Positions 1-8,105 of a stretch of 64,000 bases of DNA are shown piece by piece. The stretch's first letter is position 1. Every line of letters begins with the position of its first letter. The stretch spans positions 1 to 64,000 of the forward strand of contig NZ_JFKD01000017.1 in assembly GCF_002115725.1 (NCBI RefSeq). Reading direction: 5' to 3'. The notes beneath the pieces were generated by a model that was not told where the DNA came from, did no database searches, and worked only from the letters and a program-made list of their open reading frames with translations. The position numbers were made by a program, and so were the translations under genes. This stretch comes from Marivita cryptomonadis (GTDB lineage Bacteria > Pseudomonadota > Alphaproteobacteria > Rhodobacterales > Rhodobacteraceae).

Positions 1-572
1 GGGAGGCTCGGGTCGTCGTACCAAAGCGCGTTGAACCGCCAAATCGGCATCCCGGGCCGCACCCCGTCAAACAGGCGCTGAACCCTGCGGGCGATATCGT
101 CAGTATAGGTTTTGACCGGGATGTGGATATGGGTCAGCGGATGACCGATCTTTTCGCGCAAACGCCAACTTGCCGGAAAACACAGCACCGCGCCCGTCAG
201 CACGTGTTCGTCGCCGCGCTTTTCCATCAGGCAGATGTCGTTCTGCACGATCTGGCCAAGGGTGCCGAACGGATCTGATATATCGATCTGCACAGCCCGT
301 CCATCAGGGCATTTAACCTGATCGCCTTTCCGCGCGAAGCCGGGTGGCAGATGGTCCAACACCGCATCCATCATCTTGGACAGGTTCGCCGGATCGGCTT
401 CGGCGGTGGCGATCACATCATCCCGCCGCGACGCCATCAGGTGCAACCGTTCCGCCATTTGCGGGGCGTATGCCTCGTCCACCAAAAACCAAGGATCGTC
501 CCCCAAGGGCGCGATTCCCGGCAGCGGCCGGGGTCTCATTACATCATAGGGCAAGGTGCGTTGCAGGATCAT
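1..572 (-). CDS. DUF3445 haem-dependent oxidative N-demethylase-like protein (3' end cut by window edge)
   Basis: The reading frame is open on the minus strand from an ATG at 572 to the window edge, so about 190 N-terminal residues are visible. The stretches PFGTLGQIVQNDICLM, AVLCFPASWRLREKIG and HIHIPV match the DUF3445 family. Characterised members are haem-dependent demethylases, including the DmmA subunit of dimethylamine monooxygenase in marine Roseobacters. The gene is divergent from dddP across a 162-bp gap. The haem site and C-terminus lie outside the window, so the substrate cannot be judged. No dmmB/dmmC partners are visible on this side. Family assignment is good; function is inferred. 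Confidence 0.75.
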   Translation of the reverse strand, partial: MILQRTLPYDVMRPRPLPGIAPLGDDPWFLVDEAYAPQMAERLHLMASRRDDVIATAEADPANLSKMMDAVLDHLPPGFARKGDQVKCPDGRAVQIDISDPFGTLGQIVQNDICLMEKRGDEHVLTGAVLCFPASWRLREKIGHPLTHIHIPVKTYTDDIARRVQRLFDGVRPGMPIWRFNALWYDDPSL

Positions 573-734
573 GCCGCAGGACTAGCCCAGCCTCAGGAGA
601 GAGAAAAGACACGGCGTTCGACCGAGCGCATGTGCAGCAAGATCAAAAGCGTCATGCCCGCCGCCGAACAAGGTCGCAAATCGGCGCGTTTGTGAGGCGC
701 GTCCTGTTCAGCATCATGCGAAGGAGGCGCTGCC

Positions 735-2081
735 ATGAACACCCTTTTCCGCGACACACGTAAGATCGACCCGACCCGTGGTGCCACCACGGGCGACAAC
801 ACGCCCAACGACCAGAACCGCGTCGAGATCGGCCCGACGCAGCTTGCTTATGGCGAATGGGCAGCAGCGGGCTTGGACCTGCCCGACCTGCAGGAGATGC
901 GCCGCTACCGCTGGGCGCGGCTGACGCAGCATATCGTCGAACGGGATTATGCGGGTCTGTTGATGTTTGACCCACTGAACATCCGCTACGCGACGGACAG
1001 CACCAACATGCAGCTTTGGAACACCCACAACCCGTTCCGCGCCGTGTTGCTGTGTGCGGATGGGTACATGGTGATCTGGGATTACAAGAACTCGCCCTTC
1101 CTATCGGCGTTCAACCCCTTGGTGCGCGAAGCCCGGTCGGGGGCGGATCTGTTCTACTTCGACCGGGGCGACAAGGTCGATGTGGCGGCGGACGTGTTCG
1201 CCAACGATGTCCGCACGCTGCTGGCCGAACACGCGCCGGGCAACACACGCTTGGCGGTGGACAAGATCATGCTGCACGGCCTGCGCGCGCTTGAGGCGCA
1301 AGGGTTCGAGATCATGGAGGGTGAAGAGGTCACCGAGAAGTCTCGCGCTATCAAAGGCCCCGACGAGATCAAGGCGATGCGCTGTTCGGTACATGCCTGC
1401 GAGGTTGCCATGGCCGAGATGGAACGCTTTGCCCGCACCCATGTGCCGGGTGGCGGCGTGTCCGAGGACGACATCTGGGCGGTGCTGCACGCCGAGAACA
1501 TCCGCCGCGGTGGTGAATGGATCGAAACCCGGCTTCTGACTTCTGGCCCGCGCACCAATCCGTGGTTTCAGGAATGCGGCGGACGGATCGTGCAGAACAA
1601 CGAGATTGTCGCTTTCGACACCGACCTCATTGGCAGCTATGGCATCTGCACAGATATGAGCCGCACTTGGTGGATTGGCGACCGTGCACCACGCCAAGAC
1701 ATGATCGACGCGATGCAGCATTCCTACGAACACATCATGACCAATATGGAGATGCTCAAACCCGGCGTGACGATACCCGAACTGACCGCGCGCACCCATG
1801 TGCTGCACGAGAAATACCAAGCCCAGAAATACGGCTGCCTGATGCATGGCGTGGGCCTTTGTGACGAATGGCCCTTGGTGTCTTATCCCGATCACGCGGT
1901 TCCCGGCGCTTTCGACTACCCGCTTGAGCCGGGCATGACGCTCTGTGTCGAAGTGTTGGTGGGCGAGGTTGGGGGCGATTTTTCGATCAAGCTTGAGGAT
2001 CAGGTGCTGATTACTGAGACTGGCTATGAGAACCTGTCGAAATACCCGTTTGATCCAGCGTTGATGGGAGTGACGTTTTAA
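735..2081 (+). CDS. dddP: DMSP lyase DddP
   Basis: The protein is 448 residues, the usual DddP length (about 447). It belongs to the M24 metallopeptidase fold but cleaves dimethylsulfoniopropionate to DMS and acrylate in the cytoplasm. All residues reported for the binuclear metal site of Roseobacter DddP fall at the same numbers here: D295, D297, D307, H371, E406 and E421. The proposed catalytic D377 and substrate-pocket W95 are also present. The N-terminus (KIDPTRGAT) and the WNTHNPFRAVL region are typical of the family. The ATG at 735 is preceded by GAAGGAGG at about 9 bp spacing. The gene is monocistronic, divergent from the DUF3445 gene and overlapping the phosphodiesterase stop by 4 bp tail to tail. 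Confidence 0.96.
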   Translation: MNTLFRDTRKIDPTRGATTGDNTPNDQNRVEIGPTQLAYGEWAAAGLDLPDLQEMRRYRWARLTQHIVERDYAGLLMFDPLNIRYATDSTNMQLWNTHNPFRAVLLCADGYMVIWDYKNSPFLSAFNPLVREARSGADLFYFDRGDKVDVAADVFANDVRTLLAEHAPGNTRLAVDKIMLHGLRALEAQGFEIMEGEEVTEKSRAIKGPDEIKAMRCSVHACEVAMAEMERFARTHVPGGGVSEDDIWAVLHAENIRRGGEWIETRLLTSGPRTNPWFQECGGRIVQNNEIVAFDTDLIGSYGICTDMSRTWWIGDRAPRQDMIDAMQHSYEHIMTNMEMLKPGVTIPELTARTHVLHEKYQAQKYGCLMHGVGLCDEWPLVSYPDHAVPGAFDYPLEPGMTLCVEVLVGEVGGDFSIKLEDQVLITETGYENLSKYPFDPALMGVTF

Positions 2082-2950
2082 GGATCGAACACGAAGACCT
2101 TGGCCAAGACCCCACTATGATCCGATCCCAGCAAGGGTCGTGCCACCGCCTGCCCTCCACCCGGCGCATAGACATGGTCGATGGGTAAAGGTGCACCCAT
2201 CTTGGTCAGGGTCGAAAACAACGGCCCGGCCCGCGTGCCGCCAATGCTGCGTTCGATAGACCGAAGGGCATAAGACCACGGCACCATGTTGAAATCGCCT
2301 GCGATCACAACCGGTTCCTCAAGGTCGCCAAGCATCGGAAGGATGGTGTTGAGCTGGTCTGCCTGCCCATGCGGCCAGGGCCAGAACGCATGCAAGCTGA
2401 AGGCCCAGAACGGTCCATCGGGCGACATCACCTGAATACCGACCAGACCCTGCCCCTCAAGGCAAATCTCGCCCTCAACCGGCCAGCGCGACAGGATTGC
2501 GACCCGTGCCCATTCGACCAGCGCACAACTGGCCTGATGGGGGTACTCGGCCCGCAGGTCGCGCACCAGCGGCGCATTGCGCGAGGTCAGTTCCTGCAAC
2601 GTCACGATGTCGGGGCGCGTGGCGCGGATGTCGGCGGCAAGGGCTGCGACTTGGTCGTTCTGGAACAGCAGGTTCTTCTGGTAGATCGTGATCGGTCCTT
2701 CAGGATGTGACACGTATTTCTGCGCCACGATCTGCCCCATCGCCGCAAGGCACATAACAGCGATGCTCCACCTGATCCACGCAGGCCACGGCGACCAGAT
2801 CACCCAAAGCGCAAACACCACGGCGATAGGAACACGGAACACAGCCAAACTATCGCCCAGCGGGTGCAGAGCGCCAGCGAACCCGCCAACAAAGGCTGCG
2901 CACAGCAAGGCTGCAACAATGCTCACCATCCCTTGTCCGGCTCTCACCAT
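2078..2950 (-). CDS. membrane-anchored endonuclease/exonuclease/phosphatase (EEP) family protein
   Basis: The product is about 290 residues. The first ~80 are hydrophobic with roughly three membrane helices. An EEP domain follows, with the hallmark QKNLLFQN start, VTLQELTS, AGDFNMVP and a C-terminal GSDHSG motif. The Asn/Glu/Asp/His metal site therefore looks intact. Members hydrolyse phosphodiester bonds of nucleic acids or lipids; the substrate here is unknown. I chose the ATG at 2950, which precedes the first membrane helix and has GGGAG upstream, over the longer in-frame ATG at 2998. Its stop overlaps that of dddP by 4 bp. Confidence 0.8.
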   Translation of the reverse strand: MVRAGQGMVSIVAALLCAAFVGGFAGALHPLGDSLAVFRVPIAVVFALWVIWSPWPAWIRWSIAVMCLAAMGQIVAQKYVSHPEGPITIYQKNLLFQNDQVAALAADIRATRPDIVTLQELTSRNAPLVRDLRAEYPHQASCALVEWARVAILSRWPVEGEICLEGQGLVGIQVMSPDGPFWAFSLHAFWPWPHGQADQLNTILPMLGDLEEPVVIAGDFNMVPWSYALRSIERSIGGTRAGPLFSTLTKMGAPLPIDHVYAPGGGQAVARPLLGSDHSGVLAKVFVFDP

Positions 2951-3058
2951 CCTGTGACGCTCCCGACACAATGCTTGCGCATGGGGGACACACCCCACAC
3001 TCTTGGTTCATACGAAATGCCAAAGGGCTGCCCTGCCCCGGCCCCAAGGACCAAAACC

Positions 3059-4267
3059 ATGACCACCGAACGCATCACATTTCCCGGCCATTCCGGAGAC
3101 ACCCTGTCGGCGCGGCTTGACCTGCCTGATGGGCCGCATCTGGCCACCGCCCTTTTTGCGCATTGCTTCACCTGTTCCAAGGACATTCCGGCCGCCCGGC
3201 GGATCGCCGCGCGTCTGGCGTCAATGGGGATCGCGGTGCTGCGGTTCGACTTTACGGGGCTTGGCCACTCCAAGGGCGAATTCGCCAACACGACCTTTAC
3301 GTCGAATGTCGGCGATCTGCATGCGGCCGCGGCATATCTGGCCGGGCGCGGCATGGCGCCGACGTTGATGATCGGTCATTCGCTGGGCGGGGCTGCGGCC
3401 TTGCGCGCCGCAGGCGACATGGCGGGCATCAAGGCAGTCGTTACCATCGGCGCACCCTATGATCCCGAGCATGTCACGCATAACTTCTCGGATGCGCTTG
3501 AGGATATCTCGACCGTGGGCAGGGCGACAGTTGATCTGGGCGGACGCCCGTTCACTATCGGCAAAGGCTTTGTCGAAGACGTGAAGGCGCAGATGCTTGG
3601 ACCGGTGATCAAGGAACTGAAGGCCGCGCTTTTGGTGATGCACGCGCCGCGCGACAGCGTGGTCGGGATCGAAAACGCCACCAACATCTTTGCCGCTGCG
3701 CGCCACCCGAAAAGCTTTGTCACATTGGACGATGCCGACCACCTGATCACGCAGGCGCGAGATGCAGAATACGCAGCGGATGTGATCGCAGCATGGGCGG
3801 GACGGTACTTGCACCTTACCCCACCTGCCCCCCCAATCGGCGCACCCGAAGGAATCGTGCGCGTCTCAGAGGCCGATCCAACGGGGTTCTTGCAGGACGT
3901 TCAGGCAGGACCCCATCATCTGCTGGCGGATGAACCGCTGGCCTATGGCGGCACCAATCGGGGGCTGTCACCTTACGGATTGCTCGCTGCTGGTCTGGGA
4001 GCTTGCACATCCATGACGCTGCGCATGTATGCCCGGCGCAAGGGCTGGCCGCTGAAAACCGTATCCGTGGATGTGAGCCACGACAAGGTGCATGCGCAAG
4101 ACGCCCTGACGCCGACAAATGCAAATATCGACCTTTTCCGACGCAGGATCACTGTGACGGGCGATCTGAGTTCGGACCAGCGTCAGAAGCTATTGGAAAT
4201 TGCGGATAAATGTCCGGTTCACAAAACCTTGGAAGCCTCCAGCCGAGTCGAAACCGAACTGGTCTGA
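3059..4267 (+). CDS. alpha/beta-hydrolase fused to OsmC-like redox domain
   Basis: The 402-residue protein has two domains. Residues 1-250 are a serine hydrolase with GHSLGG (S108), an acidic residue at D199 and H228 as the likely triad. Residues ~262-402 are an OsmC/Ohr-like domain with the two expected cysteines: C316 in GACTSM and C385 in DKCPVH. OsmC proteins reduce organic hydroperoxides with such a pair. The fusion is a recognised bifunctional architecture; linked esterase and peroxide-reducing activities are an inference. The ATG at 3059 starts the conserved hydrolase strand; the longer frame from 2864 runs through the divergent gene's promoter. No operon partner: it is followed by a palindrome pair. 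Confidence 0.88.
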   Translation: MTTERITFPGHSGDTLSARLDLPDGPHLATALFAHCFTCSKDIPAARRIAARLASMGIAVLRFDFTGLGHSKGEFANTTFTSNVGDLHAAAAYLAGRGMAPTLMIGHSLGGAAALRAAGDMAGIKAVVTIGAPYDPEHVTHNFSDALEDISTVGRATVDLGGRPFTIGKGFVEDVKAQMLGPVIKELKAALLVMHAPRDSVVGIENATNIFAAARHPKSFVTLDDADHLITQARDAEYAADVIAAWAGRYLHLTPPAPPIGAPEGIVRVSEADPTGFLQDVQAGPHHLLADEPLAYGGTNRGLSPYGLLAAGLGACTSMTLRMYARRKGWPLKTVSVDVSHDKVHAQDALTPTNANIDLFRRRITVTGDLSSDQRQKLLEIADKCPVHKTLEASSRVETELV

Positions 4268-4274
4268 GCGCGCT

Positions 4275-4317
4275 GAAACGCGTCGACGCGTTTCTTGCGA
4301 TCCGTCGACGGATCGCA
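4275..4317. repeat. pair of perfect palindromes with GTCGAC core, centres 22 bp apart
   Basis: A 20-bp perfect palindrome at 4275-4294 and a 22-bp perfect palindrome at 4296-4317 both centre on GTCGAC. The centres are at 4284.5 and 4306.5. The pair starts 8 bp after the stop of the hydrolase-OsmC gene. It belongs to the family also seen at 5747-5856 and 12302-12344. There is no T-run after the stems, so a classical intrinsic terminator is not supported. Confidence 0.85.
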
Positions 4318-4413
4318 TTGCGCCCTGTTCATAATGGTCTTGAGAATTATGAATTTGTCTCAAGACGCCAAGTGTGACAGGCAGGGTCAAACTTTCTGAC
4401 CGACAGGCCTGTC

Positions 4414-5430
4414 ATGACAAATCCGCTGCACGATCTTCTGTCCACCCGCGACTGGCTTCTGGCCGATGGCGCGACCGGGACCAATCTGTTTAACATGGGT
4501 CTGGAAAGCGGCGATCCACCCGAGTTCTGGAACGAGACCAAGCCCGACAACATTCGCGCGCTTTATCGCGGCGCAGTCGACGCAGGCAGCGACCTGTTCC
4601 TGACCAACACCTTTGGCGGCAACGCCTCGCGTCTCAAGCTGCACAATGCCGGCCACCGCGCCCGCGAGCTGTCGCGCATCGGGGCCGAGCTGGCCCGCGA
4701 GGTGGCAGACAGCGCCGGTCGTCAAGTGATTGTCGCCGGCTCGGTCGGGCCGACTGGCGAAATCATGGAACCCGTAGGCACGCTCTCCCATGCCAGCGCG
4801 GTTGAGATGTTCCACGAACAGGCTGAGGGGCTCAAGGAAGGCGGCGCCGACGTGATGTGGGTCGAGACCATCAGCGCCCCCGAAGAATTCCGCGCCGCCG
4901 CCGAGGCGTTTGCGTTGGCGGATGTTCCATGGTGCGGCACGATGAGTTTCGACACCGCCGGGCGCACGATGATGGGCATGACCTCGGAAGGCATGGCCGA
5001 GATGATCACGTTTCTGCCAAATCCACCGCTGGCCTTTGGTGCCAATTGCGGCACCGGCGCGTCGGATCTTCTCCGAACGGTACTGGGCTTTACCGCGACC
5101 GGAACCGAACGGGCGATCATCGCCAAGGGTAATGCGGGCATTCCGAAATATGTCGACGGTCACATCCATTATGACGGCACACCGGAGTTGATGGCGCGGT
5201 ACGCGCTCCTTGCCCGGAATGCCGGGGCCAAGATCATCGGAGGATGCTGCGGCACCATGCCCGAACACCTGCGCGCCATGCGCGAAGCCTTGGAGAGCAC
5301 CCCCAAGGGCGACGCGCCAACGCTGGACCAGATCGTGGCCGAGATCGGCCCGTTCAGTTCGGACAGCGACGGCACCGGCGACCAGAGCGGTGCACCCAAG
5401 CGCGAACGGCGTGGACGCCGTCGCGCCTGA
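4414..5430 (+). CDS. BHMT-like homocysteine/corrinoid methyltransferase
   Basis: The protein is 338 residues of the homocysteine S-methyltransferase (Pfam S-methyl_trans) family. The zinc ligands are visible as C212 in GANCGTG and C278/C279 in GGCCGT. The N-terminal LADGATGTNLF strand and FLTNTFGGNASRL are typical. In Roseobacters such stand-alone proteins act with a separate B12-binding protein as a split MetH-type methionine synthase; many databases call them betaine-homocysteine methyltransferase. The B12-binding partner lies 1.7 kb downstream on the same strand. The last ~25 residues are a basic Arg-rich tail (KRERRGRRRA). Catalytic class is secure; the methyl donor (folate or betaine via corrinoid) is not. 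Confidence 0.85.
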   Translation: MTNPLHDLLSTRDWLLADGATGTNLFNMGLESGDPPEFWNETKPDNIRALYRGAVDAGSDLFLTNTFGGNASRLKLHNAGHRARELSRIGAELAREVADSAGRQVIVAGSVGPTGEIMEPVGTLSHASAVEMFHEQAEGLKEGGADVMWVETISAPEEFRAAAEAFALADVPWCGTMSFDTAGRTMMGMTSEGMAEMITFLPNPPLAFGANCGTGASDLLRTVLGFTATGTERAIIAKGNAGIPKYVDGHIHYDGTPELMARYALLARNAGAKIIGGCCGTMPEHLRAMREALESTPKGDAPTLDQIVAEIGPFSSDSDGTGDQSGAPKRERRGRRRA

Positions 5431-5480
5431 TCCGCTTGTCCTTTACGCCATGTTAACCACCAGTCGGACAGATAGGGGGT

Positions 5481-5738
5481 ATGCGTGATATCTTTGCCCC
5501 ACCCCCGTCCCGTCGCCCTCCTCCGGCCCTGTCGCCGGATCAGTGGATTGCCCATGTTTTTTCCGCGCAGGCCGCTGCCAAGGGCGGTGTCGTGCGCCGA
5601 CAAGCGCGTGATATCGAACGCATTCTGGGCTGGGAGCGGTTCCGTTACGAGTTGCAGCGCCGCGGCTTTCGCGCTGTGGTCAATGGTGGACAGGTCGTTA
5701 TCTTCTGCAACACCGAACCTGTGCACGTCTTCGAATAA
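5481..5738 (+). CDS. small conserved Rhodobacteraceae protein, function unknown
   Basis: An 85-residue frame begins 50 bp after the methyltransferase. It has a proline-rich start (FAPPPSRRPPPALSPDQW) and then a compact basic part (IERILGWERFRYELQRRGF) ending in a strand-like GQVVIFCN. Small proteins of this type beside the same methyltransferase are often labelled N-(5'-phosphoribosyl)anthranilate isomerase. That label cannot be right for 85 residues without a TIM barrel. The position suggests co-transcription with the methyltransferase. The frame is coding by amino-acid composition and conserved placement, but the role is unknown. Confidence 0.6.
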   Translation: MRDIFAPPPSRRPPPALSPDQWIAHVFSAQAAAKGGVVRRQARDIERILGWERFRYELQRRGFRAVVNGGQVVIFCNTEPVHVFE

Positions 5739-5746
5739 GGCGGCCA

Positions 5747-5856
5747 CGTCTTTTCGAAAAGACGAGACAAAGCCTTCGAAGGCTTTGCTGTGCAGCATTC
5801 GTAGTGCATGGGGGCAAGTCCTTCGAAGGACTTGGACAAACCCTTCGAAGGGTTTG
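5747..5856. repeat. four perfect TTCGAA-core palindromes arranged as two 22-bp-spaced pairs
   Basis: Perfect palindromes lie at 5747-5764 (18 bp), 5768-5787 (20 bp), 5815-5834 (20 bp) and 5837-5856 (20 bp). The centres are 5755.5, 5777.5, 5824.5 and 5846.5. Within each pair the centres are exactly 22 bp apart. All centre on TTCGAA, and three share the frame CAA-N-CCTTCGAAGG. They fill the gap between the convergent small gene (ends 5738) and the radical SAM gene (ends 5866), so the structure could terminate both transcripts or act as a REP-type element. Confidence 0.9.
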
Positions 5857-5865
5857 CGATCCGCT

Positions 5866-6951
5866 TCAGAACAGGTTCAGCTGATCCCCGGCGCGGAAGG
5901 GCGGCTGAAAGATGGTGCGATCCAGGTCAGGCATGTCGCCATCCAGCCCAAGTCTTTTGCGCGCTTTGGTAAACCGCTGCGCGATCAGGGCGGCATACGC
6001 CCCTTCGCCGCGCACCCGTTTGAAGAACTGCGCGTCGTAGACCTTGCCACCATGCATCTCTCGGAGTTTGGACATCACGCGGGATTTCCGGTCGGGATAA
6101 TGCGCATCCATCCAAGCCTCCCAAAGCGGCGCCACCTCCAGAGGCAAGCGCAGCATCGCCCATGTCGCGGCAGTTGCACCCGCGTCGCGCGCGGCTGTCA
6201 AGATCGGTTCGATCTCGGAATCGGTCAGGCCCGGCACGATTGGCGACAGCATCACCCGCACCGGGATGCCCGCCTCGGACAGGCGGCGGATCGTCGCCAG
6301 CCGCCGCACCGGGCTGGGCACACGCGGTTCCATGCGTCGGTTGAGGTCGGCGTCCAGCGTCGTGATCGTGATGCCAACGCGCACCAGATTTTGCGCCGCC
6401 ATTTCGGACAGAACGTCGATATCCCGTTCGATCAAGGAGCCTTTGGTGGCGATCATCACCGGATGACGAAACGCCAGCAACACCTTCAGACAATCGCGCA
6501 TGATTCTGCGATCCCGCTCAATCGGTTGGTAAGGGTCAGTGTTCGTTCCGATCGCGATCGGTGCCACGCGGTAGCGGCGGGCGCGCAATTCTTGGTCCAG
6601 CACCTCAGCCGCGTCCGGGCGCGCAACAAGCTTGGTCTCGAAATCAAGACCCGGCGACAGTCCGAGCCAAGCGTGGCTGGGACGGGCAAAGCAGTAGATG
6701 CATCCATGTTCGCATCCCCTGTAGGGATTGATGGTGCGGTCGAAAAACAGATCCGGCGAGGACACATAGTTGATCAGGCGTCTGGGGCGTTCCTCGGACA
6801 CCTGCGTACGCACGGCCGGGTCGTCTTCGGGCCTGTCCCATCCATCGCCTTCGTCGACCCTGCGCAACCGCTCGAAGCGGCCGCAATCGCGGCTTTGGGC
6901 ACCACGCCCGCGTCGCAAATCGGGCGCGACATATCGGTCCGGTTGGGTCAT
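5866..6951 (-). CDS. PA0069/Rv2578c-family radical SAM protein (SplB-like)
   Basis: The 361-residue protein carries a CX3CX2C iron-sulfur motif (C80, C84, C87 in GCEHGCIYC) in the NPYRGCEHGC context typical of PA0069-family radical SAM proteins, which resemble spore photoproduct lyase. The start is ATG 6951 (MTQPDRYVAPDLRRG). The product is unknown in all organisms I recall; DNA repair or nucleic-acid chemistry is suspected from family resemblance. A perfect alphaproteobacterial LexA box lies only 13 bp upstream of the start, which links it to the SOS response. It sits on the strand opposite the methyl-transfer genes. Confidence 0.85.
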   Translation of the reverse strand: MTQPDRYVAPDLRRGRGAQSRDCGRFERLRRVDEGDGWDRPEDDPAVRTQVSEERPRRLINYVSSPDLFFDRTINPYRGCEHGCIYCFARPSHAWLGLSPGLDFETKLVARPDAAEVLDQELRARRYRVAPIAIGTNTDPYQPIERDRRIMRDCLKVLLAFRHPVMIATKGSLIERDIDVLSEMAAQNLVRVGITITTLDADLNRRMEPRVPSPVRRLATIRRLSEAGIPVRVMLSPIVPGLTDSEIEPILTAARDAGATAATWAMLRLPLEVAPLWEAWMDAHYPDRKSRVMSKLREMHGGKVYDAQFFKRVRGEGAYAALIAQRFTKARKRLGLDGDMPDLDRTIFQPPFRAGDQLNLF

Positions 6952-6963
6952 GGCGCAAAAGTA

Positions 6964-6978
6964 GAACAAAATAAGAAC
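6964..6978 (-). promoter_or_regulatory. LexA (SOS) box upstream of radical SAM gene
   Basis: The sequence is GAAC-AAAATAA-GAAC on the plus strand, that is GTTC-N7-GTTC reading toward the radical SAM gene. This is the exact alphaproteobacterial LexA direct-repeat operator. It ends 13 bp before the ATG at 6951. The same motif precedes lexA itself in this window. Confidence 0.75.
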
Positions 6979-7134
6979 ACCCGCAAGACACATGCCCTGA
7001 CAGACCGCGTTGGCCCGGCCCGCGTCGGTTGCGTTCGCGCGCATGTCGGATTTCACCAAGTGGCAGCGTCGGAAAACGACGATTAGTCGACAAAACAATC
7101 ACTGGCGGTTCCGCCAGCGTCTGGAGTGACATAC

Positions 7135-7836
7135 ATGGCTGACGAAGAAGATATCATCCTCGCGGATCTGAATGACGAGGAGCTGGTCGAACAGATGTTC
7201 GACGATCTTTATGATGGTCTGAAGGAAGAGATCGAGGAATCGGTCAACATCCTGCTGGAACGCGGCTGGCAGCCCTACGACATCCTGACCAAGGCGCTGG
7301 TCGGCGGTATGACCATCGTCGGCAACGACTTCCGCGACGGTATCCTGTTTGTGCCCGAAGTGCTTTTGGCGGCCAACGCGATGAAGGGCGGCATGTTCAT
7401 TCTCAAGCCGTTGCTGGCCGAAACCGGTGCGCCGCGCGTCGGCAAGATGGTGATCGGCACCGTCAAGGGCGACATCCACGACATCGGCAAGAACCTTGTC
7501 GGCATGATGATGGAAGGCGCTGGCTTTGAAGTGGTCGATCTGGGTATCAACAACGCCGTAGACGCCTATCTCGATGCGATCGAGGCAGAACAGCCCGACA
7601 TCCTCGGAATGTCCGCCCTGCTGACCACAACCATGCCCTACATGAAAGTGGTCATCGACACGTTGGTCGAGAAAGGCATTCGCGATGATTATATCGTTCT
7701 GGTGGGCGGTGCGCCCCTGAACGAGGAATTCGGCAAGGCCATCGGTGCAGACGCCTATTGCCGCGATGCTGCCGTAGCAGTTGAAACCGCAAAAACCTTT
7801 GTCGGTCGCAAGCACAATCAGCTTGCCGCTGGGTAA
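7135..7836 (+). CDS. B12-binding corrinoid protein (MtbC/MetH-like)
   Basis: The 233-residue protein has an N-terminal four-helix cap (about residues 15-95) and a Rossmann B12 domain with the cobalt-ligating DxHxxG motif at D113-I-H115-D-I-G118. This is the corrinoid carrier of a methyl-transfer system. With the BHMT-like enzyme at 4414-5430 it would reconstitute two of the modules of MetH. No RamA-like reactivation protein lies in the window. The ATG at 7135 has GGAG 8 bp upstream; the GTG at 7126 is an alternative. A hairpin with a T-run ends the transcript. Confidence 0.9.
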   Translation: MADEEDIILADLNDEELVEQMFDDLYDGLKEEIEESVNILLERGWQPYDILTKALVGGMTIVGNDFRDGILFVPEVLLAANAMKGGMFILKPLLAETGAPRVGKMVIGTVKGDIHDIGKNLVGMMMEGAGFEVVDLGINNAVDAYLDAIEAEQPDILGMSALLTTTMPYMKVVIDTLVEKGIRDDYIVLVGGAPLNEEFGKAIGADAYCRDAAVAVETAKTFVGRKHNQLAAG

Positions 7837-7860
7837 GATCGACGAAATGACACTTTTTTG

Positions 7861-7886
7861 GGCCTCGCCATGCGGCGGGGCCTTTT
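7861..7886 (+). terminator. intrinsic terminator after the corrinoid protein gene
   Basis: A 9-bp stem (7861-7869 with 7874-7882, one G-T pair) encloses a 4-base loop and is followed by TTTT. It lies 24 bp after the stop of the corrinoid gene. Confidence 0.75.
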
Positions 7887-7931
7887 CATATGGATCAAAC
7901 TGTCCCATATTTTCAGGGCAAGGAGATCGAC

Positions 7932-8105
7932 ATGCCAGTGACGACATTCGCTTCGATGATCTTGGCCGTGATTGCGGCATCAGGGCTGACGGTTTTGGCC
8001 TTCGCCCAGTTCGGCATTCTCAAGGTGTTGCCCGCCCTGATTGCCGTGGCCCTTCTGGCGCGTTGGGGTCTGGCCCATGTGCCCGGTGATGACGAACCCG
8101 CCTGA
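7932..8105 (+). CDS. small two-helix membrane protein
   Basis: The 57-residue product has two hydrophobic segments (about residues 4-22 and 27-45) separated by FAQFG and ends in an acidic tail (PGDDEPA). An AAGGAG lies 7 bp before the ATG, which is why I prefer 7932 over the in-frame ATG at 7890. It overlaps the start of the DUF1638 gene by 17 bp, so the two are translated together. I recognise no family. A membrane role for the methyl-transfer module is only suggested by position. Confidence 0.6.
   Translation: MPVTTFASMILAVIAASGLTVLAFAQFGILKVLPALIAVALLARWGLAHVPGDDEPA

Noticed and set aside
344..763. Two overlapping plus-strand frames of 114-139 codons upstream of dddP
   Set aside because: They lie antisense to the DUF3445 gene, which has clear family motifs, and they have no usable ribosome sites.
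5485..7086. 533-codon plus-strand open frame
   Set aside because: It is the antisense shadow of the radical SAM gene. Its composition is poor for a protein, and the opposite strand has the CX3CX2C motif and a LexA-regulated start.
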